A stretch of 64,000 nucleotides of DNA, from NCBI RefSeq assembly GCF_019711395.1, contig NZ_JAIGNL010000002.1:62001-126000 (forward strand). Reading direction: 5' to 3'. The DNA is from Qipengyuania xiapuensis. Lineage in GTDB: Bacteria > Pseudomonadota > Alphaproteobacteria > Sphingomonadales > Sphingomonadaceae. The notes beneath the pieces were generated by a model, which saw only the letters and a program-made list of their open reading frames with translations, was not told where the DNA came from and ran no database searches. This document shows, in pieces, positions 19,928 through 27,984 of the stretch. The stretch's first letter is position 1, and each line of letters begins with the position of its first letter. The translations under genes and the position numbers were made by a program.

Positions 19928-21970
19928 TCAGTCCGCGGGATTATGCGTTTCCAGAAAGGCCAGCAGCGCCTTCAAGAAACGCGCTTCCTCGGCGCTGTCA
20001 CCGAGATAGTGGTCGTCCTCGATTTCCAGCATTTCGATCTCCACGCCGGCAGCTTCCGCTGCCTTCGACAATTGCTCGAACTGGTCGAAGGGGACGCGCA
20101 TGTCCTGGATGCCGTGGGCCACGAACAAGGGTCGTTCTAACCTCGCGATCTGGTCCGACACCGATATCATCGATAGATCGAACTCGTCATCGCCGGTGAT
20201 GCGCGGTGTCCAGATGTCCTTGTACCACCGCTTTCGTATCCGGCCCCGGCCGAGATACTGGCTGTCGTAGGCAAGCAGGTCTTCCCAGTCGACGACGCCG
20301 GCAAAGCTCGCCCCGCAGCGATAGCGCTCCGGATTGCGCAAGGTCCCCCACATGGAGGCATAGCCGCCATAGCTGGCACCGAAGAGGCACACGCGTGCCG
20401 GATCGGCGATACCCTGCGCCACGGCCCAATCGTAGGCATCGTCGATATCGTCCTGCATCGCGCGGCCGATCTGTCCGTCGCCGAGCCGCTCGAACGCCTC
20501 ACCATAGCCGCCCGAGCCGCGATAATTCGGGCGCAGGACGGCATAACCGCGGCTGGCGAGCAGCTGCGTCCAGTCGTCATAGACCATCGTGTCGCGCACG
20601 CCGTAGGGCCCGCCATGCGGCATGATGACCATCGGAAGGCCCTTCGCCGGCCGGTCTTTCGGCAAGGTCAGGAAAGCGCGCATCCGTGTTCCGTCGCGTG
20701 CGACGATGTCATGCGCCTGCGTCTGCGAAAGGAGCTTTTCGTCGACGAGCGGGCGCAGGTTCGCGAACAGATCGAGGCTCATCCGCGACGGAGTGAAGAC
20801 ATAGAGGGCGCCGGGATCGGCGTCGCCCGATTGCATCACGAGCATCCGCTCCATTCCCGCGCTGTCGATGATGCGTACCCGGCTGCCCGGAAGCGCCTCC
20901 TCGAGCTGGGACTGGATCTTCTGCATTTCCGGCTCGAGCCACTCGGTGCGCGGTTCGTCGTCGGTGTATCTCACGCCAACCGGGCCCTCGCCCCGGCGGA
21001 TGACAACGCTGTCGATGCTCCAGCGCGGGTTCTCGTAAACGACGTTACCGAGCTCGCCCTTGGAGTAGTCTATCTCGCGCAAGATCGTCTTGCCGTCATC
21101 ATCGTCGACCATGGCATAGCCTGTGTCGCGCCCGGCATAGATGCCCATGACGTCCCAGGCATCGAGCGCATCGTCATCGCCGCCCTTCACCTTGGTCACA
21201 CGCCTGTAGCGATCCTCGGGCCCCGAGCGGAAATATATCTTGATGTCCGCTCGCGAGGTCCAGCTCATGCCGAGCCGCACCACGCCCTCGTCATCGGCGA
21301 ACCACTGGCGCACCTCTTTCTCGGGCTTCTGAACGAGGACTGCAGCGGATGCACCGCTGCCATCAAGCGGGAAACGCCAGACCGCAGGCGGAGTGAAGCG
21401 CCGCTCGCTTACAGAGAGGATGACGTAGCGACCATGCTTGTCGGTGTGGAGGACGTCGTCGCCTTCCCAGCCTTGGTCCTCGAAGCCGATGAAGTGAAGC
21501 TGGCGCGTGGGAATATCGAAGGCGTGGAGCTTTGTCTCCGCGCTGTATTGTAGCTTCGTGAGACGCATGCGGGTCGATATCAGGATGCGATCGTCGCCGG
21601 CCCACTGGAACCAGTTGAAGCCCTCCCGATCGCCGAGGTCGATAGCCACCAGCGGTTCGAGCGTGTCGGAATCGTGCACGGCGAGGATGCGCTTGTCGCC
21701 CTCGACCACGACGAAAGCAAAGCGACTGCCGCTCTCCGAAAGCTTCGCCGAATTGAGCTGGCTGCGCCCGGCAAAGGCCTCGACCGGTATTTCGGAAGGT
21801 TTCTGCGCCTGTGCAGCGAGAGGCTGAGCCGAAACAACGCCCGAAAAGACCACCGCAACCATGGCCAAGGCGAAGGCCGCTATGAGGCTCCAGACGATCC
21901 CTTGCCCCTCCAGAAGCTGCAGTCGCAACCGCCCTTGCGCGCTATCGAGGATGGCAAGCTCCATGATCAT
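19928..21970 (-). CDS. S9 prolyl-oligopeptidase-family peptidase, membrane-anchored copy
   Basis: A 680-residue serine peptidase, second of two tandem paralogues. An unusually long N-terminus (about 28 residues) precedes a hydrophobic stretch 'SLIAAFALAMVAVVFSGVVSAQ', so it may be an anchor or a late signal peptide. A beta-propeller-like region follows, then an alpha/beta hydrolase domain with the nucleophile in 'CLFGASYGGYASMWG' (about Ser533). The acid lies in 'AHGIQDMRVP' and the histidine in 'IEDDHYLGD'. Its ATG overlaps the upstream peptidase's TGA (ATGA), indicating coupled translation. It resembles acylaminoacyl-peptidase/dipeptidyl-peptidase-like enzymes of sphingomonads; substrate unknown. 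Confidence 0.9.
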   Translation of the reverse strand: MIMELAILDSAQGRLRLQLLEGQGIVWSLIAAFALAMVAVVFSGVVSAQPLAAQAQKPSEIPVEAFAGRSQLNSAKLSESGSRFAFVVVEGDKRILAVHDSDTLEPLVAIDLGDREGFNWFQWAGDDRILISTRMRLTKLQYSAETKLHAFDIPTRQLHFIGFEDQGWEGDDVLHTDKHGRYVILSVSERRFTPPAVWRFPLDGSGASAAVLVQKPEKEVRQWFADDEGVVRLGMSWTSRADIKIYFRSGPEDRYRRVTKVKGGDDDALDAWDVMGIYAGRDTGYAMVDDDDGKTILREIDYSKGELGNVVYENPRWSIDSVVIRRGEGPVGVRYTDDEPRTEWLEPEMQKIQSQLEEALPGSRVRIIDSAGMERMLVMQSGDADPGALYVFTPSRMSLDLFANLRPLVDEKLLSQTQAHDIVARDGTRMRAFLTLPKDRPAKGLPMVIMPHGGPYGVRDTMVYDDWTQLLASRGYAVLRPNYRGSGGYGEAFERLGDGQIGRAMQDDIDDAYDWAVAQGIADPARVCLFGASYGGYASMWGTLRNPERYRCGASFAGVVDWEDLLAYDSQYLGRGRIRKRWYKDIWTPRITGDDEFDLSMISVSDQIARLERPLFVAHGIQDMRVPFDQFEQLSKAAEAAGVEIEMLEIEDDHYLGDSAEEARFLKALLAFLETHNPAD

Positions 21971-23919
21971 TCCGCCGGATTATGGGTGTCGAGGAATTTC
22001 TCCAGCGCTTCGAACCAGGCTTCACCGCTGGCAACCTCGCTGAAGCCATGTCCTTCATCCTCGATCAATAGCTCGTCGACCGATACGCCCTGTTCCTTCG
22101 CCGCCCTCACCATCAGGTGATACTGTTCCACGTTGACGATCCCGTCGTCCGTGCCGTGGGCCAGAAGGAGTGGGCGTTTGAGCCGCTCCACCTGCTCGAA
22201 AGGCGAGACGTCGGCGAGGCGAAAATCCCTTTCCTCCTTGCCTTCGTAGCGGTTGCGCCAGCGACTGGTGGTGCGGCGACTGAAGAACTGCCTGTCGTGA
22301 CGCAGCATGATATCCCAATCCATGACGCCCGCCCAGGATGCGGCACAGCGATAGCGCTCGGGATTGCGGATTGCGCCCCAGACTGCCGCGTAGCCGCCAT
22401 AACTCGCGCCGACGAGGCAGACGCGCTCAGGGTCGGCGATACCCTGCGAAACCGCCCAGTCCATCGCATCGTCGAGATCGTCCTGCATCGCGCGTCCGAT
22501 CTCTCCGTAGCCGAGATCGAAGAACGCATCGCCATAACCGCCCGAGCCGCGATAATTGGGCTGGAGCACCGCATAGCCACGGTTGGCCAGCATCTGCACT
22601 TCCGAATTGTACGAAAGCGTGTCGCGAATGCCGTAGGGGCCGCCATGCGGGTTGATGATGAGCGGAAGGCCTTCGGCAGGCCGGCCGCGCGGCAATGTCA
22701 GGTAGGCGCGGATCGGTGTTCCGTCGCGCGCGGTGTAGGTGATCGCCTTGGGCTGCGCGAGATGTTCGAAGGGCACGCCCGCGCTCATTTCACCGAGAGC
22801 CTCGAGAGTGCCCTCGGCTGGCGTATAGACATAGAGCGCACCCGGATCGGCGGCGCCGCCTGCCTGGATGATCATCCGCGTATCGTCCTCCGAGCGCGAG
22901 ACGATGCGGACCGTGTCTTCCTCGAGCGCTGCTTCGAGGCCCTTCTGGATCGCACCGAGCTTCTCGTCGAGCCAGACCACTTGCGAGCTGTCATCTGTGT
23001 AGGTGACTGCGACCGGCTTGCCATCGCGCGAGAATACCGCCCCGTCCACATCGTATTGCGGATGCTCGTAGACAGTGTCCACGACCTCGGACCGCGCGAG
23101 GTCGTAGCGCCTCAACCCGACCTTGCCCGCTTCGTTCTCCTCGAAGACGTAGCCGATATCGCTATCGGGCTCGACGCGGAGGATGTCGAAGTAGCGGTAG
23201 GTCTCGTTTTCCTTCTCCAGATCGTCGAGGTGGATCTTGTCGACCATCTCGATGTCCTCTTCGCCGGGCCCGCGGTAGTAGACGCGCAGCTTCTTGCGAT
23301 ACCAGCCGGTCCCGATCCGGACGTTGCCGTCCTTGTCGGCGTACCAGTTCCATATTCCCTGGCGCGAGCCCTGCACCTGATCGCGCTTGCCGTCGCGGGT
23401 CAGGTCGAAACGATAAACCGAAGGATAGTGACGCGGATTGGCCTGGAGCGAGACCAGCACCGATGAACCGTCTTCTGCGACCCAGATGACATTGTCGCCG
23501 TCGCGGATCGGTTCCTTGCGCCCAATCGAGTAGAGCTCGCCCGTGTCGAGCTCGACCACGAAAAGCCGGGTCCAGTAGCGGTTGTATTCATCATAGGCGG
23601 ACGCGCTCACCAGCAGCCGCTGGTTTCCGGCCCATCGCACCCAGTTGAGACGATTGCCCTCGCCCATCGCGAATGTGCCGACCGGAGCGCCATTCGCCGC
23701 ATTGTAGAGCATGACATAGTCCATGCCGTTCACATTCGAACGGCTGGCGAGCTGATTGCCGTCAGGCGACAGCTTTGCGCCGCTCAACTGACTGCGCGCG
23801 GCGAAAGCCTTGGCCGGAATTTCCGGCGGACGCGCCTCTGCACTGCTGGCGGACTGATCCTGTGCTGCGAGCGGCGAAGCGCACGCAAGCGAAACGGCAA
23901 CAACTGTAAGAAAACGCAA
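21967..23919 (-). CDS. S9 prolyl-oligopeptidase-family peptidase, secreted copy
   Basis: A 650-residue serine peptidase with a compact Sec signal peptide, 'MRFLTVVAVSLACASPLAAQ', so probably periplasmic. The N-terminal two-thirds is a propeller-like domain; the C-terminal catalytic domain carries 'CLVGASYGGYAAVWGAIRNP' (Ser506), 'AHGTDDGIV' and 'EDEGHGF', the Ser-Asp-His triad. It is the first gene of a two-gene unit with its paralogue, overlapping by four bases. The two proteins share stretches such as 'INPHGGPYGIRDT' against 'IMPHGGPYGVRDT', so they arose by duplication. Confidence 0.92.
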   Translation of the reverse strand: MRFLTVVAVSLACASPLAAQDQSASSAEARPPEIPAKAFAARSQLSGAKLSPDGNQLASRSNVNGMDYVMLYNAANGAPVGTFAMGEGNRLNWVRWAGNQRLLVSASAYDEYNRYWTRLFVVELDTGELYSIGRKEPIRDGDNVIWVAEDGSSVLVSLQANPRHYPSVYRFDLTRDGKRDQVQGSRQGIWNWYADKDGNVRIGTGWYRKKLRVYYRGPGEEDIEMVDKIHLDDLEKENETYRYFDILRVEPDSDIGYVFEENEAGKVGLRRYDLARSEVVDTVYEHPQYDVDGAVFSRDGKPVAVTYTDDSSQVVWLDEKLGAIQKGLEAALEEDTVRIVSRSEDDTRMIIQAGGAADPGALYVYTPAEGTLEALGEMSAGVPFEHLAQPKAITYTARDGTPIRAYLTLPRGRPAEGLPLIINPHGGPYGIRDTLSYNSEVQMLANRGYAVLQPNYRGSGGYGDAFFDLGYGEIGRAMQDDLDDAMDWAVSQGIADPERVCLVGASYGGYAAVWGAIRNPERYRCAASWAGVMDWDIMLRHDRQFFSRRTTSRWRNRYEGKEERDFRLADVSPFEQVERLKRPLLLAHGTDDGIVNVEQYHLMVRAAKEQGVSVDELLIEDEGHGFSEVASGEAWFEALEKFLDTHNPAE

Positions 23920-24043
23920 TGAAACCCCCTGCGACCAAGCGGGCCAACCCTAAGCAAATGGCGAGGCATGACAAGTAGTGGCAGTGAAGTATTGTCGAAT
24001 TTCTCAACAGCCATCATCGCCCCCAATCATCGGTAACTTTCAT

Positions 24044-24069
24044 TAACCGCAGTTCTCAGTAGGCGGTTA
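24044..24069. repeat. Inverted repeat upstream of short pilin-like ORF
   Basis: TAACCGC at 24044-24050 and GCGGTTA at 24063-24069 form a perfect 7-bp dyad with a 12-base spacer. It lies in the otherwise featureless gap between the peptidase start at 23919 and the short gene at 24187. It could be an operator or a small hairpin; nothing further supports either. Confidence 0.4.
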
Positions 24070-24186
24070 GGGGCATTCGCTTATTCCATGGAAAGGGAAG
24101 ACCGACTCCAGCCATTGGGACAGGACGGAATCGGGAAAAATCTGGATGGCCCGCCGGTCACCGAAGAGCCGGTCGAGGAGGGAAAA

Positions 24187-24303
24187 ATGTTGTTTCACTT
24201 CATCCGCAACCTCAGCCGCGACTGCGGCGGATTCGGCATCATCGAACTTTCGCTGATCGCCCCGCAGGTGATGATCCTGACGTATTACGCATTCGGCCTC
24301 TGA
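24187..24303 (+). CDS. 38-residue TadE/Flp-leader-like peptide
   Basis: A very short reading frame with a near-perfect ribosome site (GAGGAGGG at 24175-24182, four bases before ATG). The peptide has a basic head (MLFHFIRNLSRDC). It then has GG, followed by FGIIE and a hydrophobic run, LSLIAP...ILTYYAFGL. The arrangement G|FxxxE (Phe at +1, Glu at +5 after the glycine) matches the type IV prepilin/TadE processing site, and 'IELSLIAP' resembles the TadE/TadG 'VEFALIAP' motif. It stops where a TadE helix would continue, so it is either a micro-pseudopilin or a remnant. A longer frame begins at 24088 but has no ribosome site. No tad genes are nearby. Confidence 0.5.
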   Translation: MLFHFIRNLSRDCGGFGIIELSLIAPQVMILTYYAFGL

Positions 24304-24326
24304 GCCCCTTGCCCGAAATCACCTGA

Positions 24327-24938
24327 TCACGGCTTGCCGCCGGAGAGATACTCTTCGAGCTGGCCGAGCCTTTCCTTGCCGAACCACATTTCATCGCCGA
24401 CGAAGAAGGTCGGTATCCCGAAAGCTCCCCGCTCCACAGCCTGCTCGGTATTCGCAGCAAGCCTGGCTTTTACCTCCGGATCCTGCGTCGCCGTCAACAG
24501 GCGCTCCGCATCGAAGCCGCCACTCGCCAGCACTTCGGCCACCACTTCGACATCGCTGCAATCGATGTTGCGCTCCCACACGGCGGGCTGCAGCAGGTCG
24601 ACCAGCGACTGCATTTCGGCCTGGTCGCTCGCGGCAACCAGCACGCGCTGCAGCAGGATCGTGTTGAACGGAAGGTCCGGGTGCATGGAGAACCTGTCCA
24701 GCCCGTGACGGTCGAGGAAGCGACGGAACTCGAGCGCCGCGTAGGGCACCTTCCCCTTCACATTCGCATCGCGCATCATCGGCGGCGAATTGCCCGTGAT
24801 CTTGTGCATGCCGCCAAGGAACACCGGCGTGACGACAAGCTCGGCGCTGGTGCGCGAGACAACGTCCTTCAGCGGATACCAGGCGAGATATCCGTTGGGC
24901 GCACCCAGATCGAGAATGAATTCGACGGTCCTGGTCAC
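24327..24938 (-). CDS. 2-hydroxychromene-2-carboxylate isomerase / GST-kappa family (DsbA-like fold)
   Basis: A 203-residue thioredoxin-fold protein of the kappa glutathione transferase/HCCA isomerase group. It opens with 'VEFILDLGAPNGYLAWYPLK', where the family has a serine or cysteine near the active site, followed by 'VTPVFLGGMHKITGNSPP'. It ends with the conserved 'GAFGIPTFFVGDEMWFGKERLGQLEEYL'. The start is GTG at 24938 preceded by GAGGGAG; a longer frame to 24983 has no such site. It is divergent from the Fur-box gene, 119 bases away. A role in aromatic degradation or glutathione-dependent isomerisation is likely but no pathway genes are adjacent. Confidence 0.85.
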   Translation of the reverse strand: MTRTVEFILDLGAPNGYLAWYPLKDVVSRTSAELVVTPVFLGGMHKITGNSPPMMRDANVKGKVPYAALEFRRFLDRHGLDRFSMHPDLPFNTILLQRVLVAASDQAEMQSLVDLLQPAVWERNIDCSDVEVVAEVLASGGFDAERLLTATQDPEVKARLAANTEQAVERGAFGIPTFFVGDEMWFGKERLGQLEEYLSGGKP

Positions 24939-25010
24939 TGCTTTCTCCCTCGCCTCCTCATCACAGACCGGTCCGGAAAACACAAAGGGGAAAAGCGCAA
25001 ACTCTTCTCT

Positions 25011-25031
25011 TGCGAATGATTATCATTAGCA
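25011..25031. promoter_or_regulatory. Fur-type iron box
   Basis: A 21-base near-palindrome with outer TGC/GCA and inner AATGAT/ATCATT arms around a single central base; only one symmetric pair besides the centre mismatches. This matches the Fur consensus built from overlapping GATAAT-type hexamers. It lies 27 bases upstream of the start at 25058 and 73 bases upstream of the divergent isomerase start. Confidence 0.75.
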
Positions 25032-25057
25032 TATTATCGGCTTGCAAAGGAGATCGC

Positions 25058-25471
25058 ATGTCCAAGTCCAACGATTCCACAGTCCTCGACCTACCCTTGC
25101 CAGCCCGGCGCCACGAGACCCTCGGCCTCGTCATGATCCGCAGGCTCGCCGGTCACGGCCTCTCGGATGCGCGCGCGACGATGCTCGCCCTCGATGCGGC
25201 CGGACCACGGTTTCGCAAATTGCTGCTGCTCACCCGGACGCTGGTGACCGAACTGGCCCGAAGCTCGCGGCGCAAGATCTACCTCGCGCCCTGCTGCGCG
25301 GCCGGTATGACCCGCGACGAAGGCCTCATCATGTCGCTCATCGGTGGTGCCGGCCTCGACGTCAGCGAGGCGCTGACCGACAACACCCAGCCCAACACCG
25401 CCATCGCCAGCGCGCACGCACTGGGCGAGGAATTGTCCGAGATCGCACTCGCTAGGGGTTGGAGGCGCTAG
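25058..25471 (+). CDS. Small CC-motif protein, DUF6628-like, probably iron-regulated
   Basis: A 137-residue soluble protein with no signal peptide. It resembles the sphingomonad family DUF6628: 'RRLAGHGLSDARATMLALDAAGPRFRKLLLLTRTLVTELARSSRRKIYLAPCCAAGMTRDE', with the adjacent cysteines in 'LAPCCAAGMT' as the most striking conserved spot. The family assignment is from memory of pattern, not a search. The start at 25058 has AAGGAG seven bases upstream. A Fur-type box covers the promoter region, so expression is probably raised under iron limitation. Function unknown. Confidence 0.8.
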   Translation: MSKSNDSTVLDLPLPARRHETLGLVMIRRLAGHGLSDARATMLALDAAGPRFRKLLLLTRTLVTELARSSRRKIYLAPCCAAGMTRDEGLIMSLIGGAGLDVSEALTDNTQPNTAIASAHALGEELSEIALARGWRR

Positions 25472-26310
25472 GACTGCCCGGGACTATCGGGGGCCTCTGC
25501 ATCGGCACTTTCGGGCATCTCGCCACCCAATGCAGGGCAACCGAGCTGATCTGCTGCCTCGGTCAGCATGGTGTATTGCGGTTCGTCATCCCACTCGAGG
25601 CTTTCCGACTGCAACCGCTCGGCGAAGCCCCCTAAGTATGCGAGCTCCCCGTCGGACAGCTCTTCGTCGGTTCCCATCGAAGTAAACGAGCACGGCAGGC
25701 CCTGCTCCTTGAGGAAACCTTCTGCCTCGAAAGCAAAGCCCGCGATTTCCTGCGCACCCAGCACTTCCGCATCGCTCGGTGAAATCGGCCAGAGCAGGAT
25801 GGATTTCACGGCCCCGCCCCGACGTGTCCTGGTCGAGGCCCAGTCGTCATAGCGAAGCGTTTTCTCGAGCGCTTGCGCACGCGCGACATAGGCCTCGGGC
25901 GTGTTCGGCGGAGGCGACATGTCGATGTCATTATAGAACTTGGTCCCGAAGTAAGCCACGACGAGTGCCACACCGAGAGCGATCGGCGCATAGCGAACGA
26001 CCTTGCGCCAGGTCGGGTTCTTTCCGCTCTCCTCGTCGATCCGCATCAGGAGCTCGTCGCGAACCACGAGGGCAGGACCTTCCCAGTCGGGGTGCTCAGC
26101 CACAAGAGTCTCGAGGTCCTGTGTGACCCGCCCTTTGACTTCTTCCGCGTCGTCGCCCGTCGCGAGCGCGTCGTAGACGAAACGATTGCGGATGCTCGTA
26201 AAAGCGGCCTGTGCCTGCTGGCTCTGCTTCAGTTCTTCGCCATCGAGATAGCCCGAGTATTGCTCGAGCTCGGCCGCCGCCCCCAGCAGCGCGTCATACG
26301 AATAATGCAT
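25468..26310 (-). CDS. Hypothetical single-span membrane protein
   Basis: A 280-residue protein that I do not recognise. Residues about 1-105 are soluble and helical, with acidic stretches such as 'DAEEVKGRVTQDLETLVAEH'. One transmembrane segment follows, 'YAPIALGVALVVAYFGTKFY'. The C-terminal half, likely periplasmic, has a low-complexity acidic tail (SADAEAPDSPGQS) and two cysteines spaced far apart. The ATG at 26310 has GGTAGGGA upstream; the frame extends to 26346 without a better start. It overlaps the 3' end of the CC-motif gene by four bases and is divergent from the Excalibur gene. Confidence 0.7.
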   Translation of the reverse strand: MHYSYDALLGAAAELEQYSGYLDGEELKQSQQAQAAFTSIRNRFVYDALATGDDAEEVKGRVTQDLETLVAEHPDWEGPALVVRDELLMRIDEESGKNPTWRKVVRYAPIALGVALVVAYFGTKFYNDIDMSPPPNTPEAYVARAQALEKTLRYDDWASTRTRRGGAVKSILLWPISPSDAEVLGAQEIAGFAFEAEGFLKEQGLPCSFTSMGTDEELSDGELAYLGGFAERLQSESLEWDDEPQYTMLTEAADQLGCPALGGEMPESADAEAPDSPGQS

Positions 26311-26418
26311 TGCGTCCCTACCCCCATATTCCAAGTGCAGGAACAACTACCCGAAATAACCAGAGCGACAATGCCTTGGAATACTTCCCCACAGCCTGGG
26401 GACTGTTAGAATTCCGAC

Positions 26419-26742
26419 ATGAAAAGACCCGGCGCAATTGCAATGCTACTGGCCGGCAGCTTGCCGGGATCGCTTGCGGCGCATCCAGCGGAGGCGGACG
26501 CCACGCGTTGCCACATGCACAAGGAAACCGGCGCCCTTCATTGTCCCAAGCGTGACGAGCCGGAGGAGACATCACGCGACTATCGTCCAATGCAATCGGT
26601 GTCGGTCTACTATCGCAACTGCAGCGAAGCCCGCGCAGCAGGCGTGACACCTATCCGGCGCGGTGAACCCGGCTATCGCCAGGGACTGGACGGCGACAAT
26701 GACGGCTGGGCTTGCGAACGCTACATCCGCACCCGCCGCTAA
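26419..26742 (+). CDS. Exported Excalibur-domain calcium-binding protein
   Basis: A 107-residue secreted protein. The signal peptide 'MKRPGAIAMLLAGSLPGSLAA' is followed by a short linker and one Excalibur domain: 'YYRNCSEARAAGVTPIRRGEPGYRQGLDGDNDGWACE'. This contains the EF-hand-like DxDNDGxxCE loop and the paired cysteines that close the domain. Excalibur modules occur in extracellular proteins, often with surface nucleases; here it stands alone. The last four bases overlap the end of convergent metZ. Confidence 0.87.
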   Translation: MKRPGAIAMLLAGSLPGSLAAHPAEADATRCHMHKETGALHCPKRDEPEETSRDYRPMQSVSVYYRNCSEARAAGVTPIRRGEPGYRQGLDGDNDGWACERYIRTRR

Positions 26743-27944
26743 AGCCCCGCAGCGCCCAGAGCTCGGTCGAGATCATCGCGCAGGTCTTCGACATCTTCCA
26801 GTCCGACGTTGATCCGAAGCAATCCCTCGGTCACGCCCATCGCTTCGCGGTCCTCTGCCGTCATACCCGCGTGCGTAGTGCTGGCGGGGTGGCACATCAG
26901 GCTGCGCGCATCGCCGATGTTGTTCGAGATATCGACCAGTTCGAGCGCATCGAGGATGGCGAACGCACGCTCGCGGCTTTCGACGTCGAAAGCGAAGATC
27001 GGGCCCGTCGCGCTCATCTGTTCGAGCGCGAGCGCGTGGCGCGGATGGCTCTCGAGGCCGGGATGCAGCATGCGCGGGACGCGGCCCTCGACGAACTTGC
27101 CCAGTTCCACCGCATTCTCGCTCTGCTTGTGTGCGCGCATGCTCAATGTCTCGAGACCCTTCAGGACCACCCAGGCATTGAAGGGAGCGACATTGGGTCC
27201 GGTGTTGCGCTGGAAAGGCAGCAGGACCTCGTCGATCCACTCCTGCGAACCGCAGACTGCGCCGGCGAGCACCCTGCCCTGTCCGTCCATCAGCTTGGTC
27301 GCCGAATAGGCCACCACGTCAGCGCCGAAATCCATCGGGCGCTGGAGCGCGCTGGTCGCAAAGGCATTGTCGACCACGGTGGTGATGCCGCGCGACTTTG
27401 CGAGGCCGCAGACATGCGCGAGATCCACCACGTCGAGCGTGGGATTGGCCGGTGTCTCGAAGAAGAAGACCTTGGTGTTGGGCCGGATCGCTGCTTCCCA
27501 CGCATCATTGTCTGCGCTGTCGACCACGGAGGTCTCGATACCGAAACGCGGGAGCAGATGGTCGAGCAGCCAGCGGCAAGAGCCGAATGCGGCACGCGCT
27601 CCGACGATGTGGTCTCCGGCGGACAGCTGGCAGAGCAGCGCAGTCGTCATCGCGGCCATGCCGCTTGCCTGCGCGCGGCACGCCTCGGCGCCTTCCATCA
27701 GGGCGATCCGCTCTTCCAGCATTGCCACCGTGGGGTTCTGGAGGCGCGAATAGGTCATGCCTTCGGCTTCGCCTGCAAACCTGTCGGCGACGGTCTGCGC
27801 ATTGTCGTAGGTGTAGCCCGAGGTGAGGAAGAGCGCTTCGCTCGTCTCGCCATGCTCGCTGCGCCATGTGCCTCCGCGCACGGCCTGCGTTGCGGGACGC
27901 CACTTGGAGGTGATCGAACGGTCGGTGCCGGTGGTCTTCTTCAT
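26739..27944 (-). CDS. metZ: O-succinylhomoserine sulfhydrylase
   Basis: A PLP enzyme of the Cys/Met metabolism family that makes homocysteine directly from O-succinylhomoserine and sulfide. The 401-residue protein shows 'YSRLQNPTVAMLEERIALMEGAEACRAQASGMAA', the aspartate in 'VVDNAFATSALQRP' and the PLP lysine in 'AYSATKLMDGQGRV'. It ends with 'LLRINVGLEDVEDLRDDL'. The opening 'ITSKWRPATQAVRGGTWRSEHGETSEALFLTSGYTYD' is typical of MetZ rather than MetB or MetC. The ATG at 27944 fits the family start; the open frame continuing to 28454 overlaps another gene and is not used. Confidence 0.93.
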   Translation of the reverse strand: MKKTTGTDRSITSKWRPATQAVRGGTWRSEHGETSEALFLTSGYTYDNAQTVADRFAGEAEGMTYSRLQNPTVAMLEERIALMEGAEACRAQASGMAAMTTALLCQLSAGDHIVGARAAFGSCRWLLDHLLPRFGIETSVVDSADNDAWEAAIRPNTKVFFFETPANPTLDVVDLAHVCGLAKSRGITTVVDNAFATSALQRPMDFGADVVAYSATKLMDGQGRVLAGAVCGSQEWIDEVLLPFQRNTGPNVAPFNAWVVLKGLETLSMRAHKQSENAVELGKFVEGRVPRMLHPGLESHPRHALALEQMSATGPIFAFDVESRERAFAILDALELVDISNNIGDARSLMCHPASTTHAGMTAEDREAMGVTEGLLRINVGLEDVEDLRDDLDRALGAAGL

Positions 27945-27984
27945 GGCGCCTGCGATAGCACGCAGATTCGCGGCGGCAAGCAGG

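Noticed and set aside
24088..24186. Longer 71-residue version of the pilin-like frame
   Set aside because: Its ATG has no ribosome site and the added residues are not signal- or pilin-like, whereas the ATG at 24187 has a near-perfect site.
27945..27984. SAM-II-type riboswitch ahead of metZ
   Set aside because: Alphaproteobacterial met genes often have one, but the gap is only 40 bases and lacks the conserved loop sequences.
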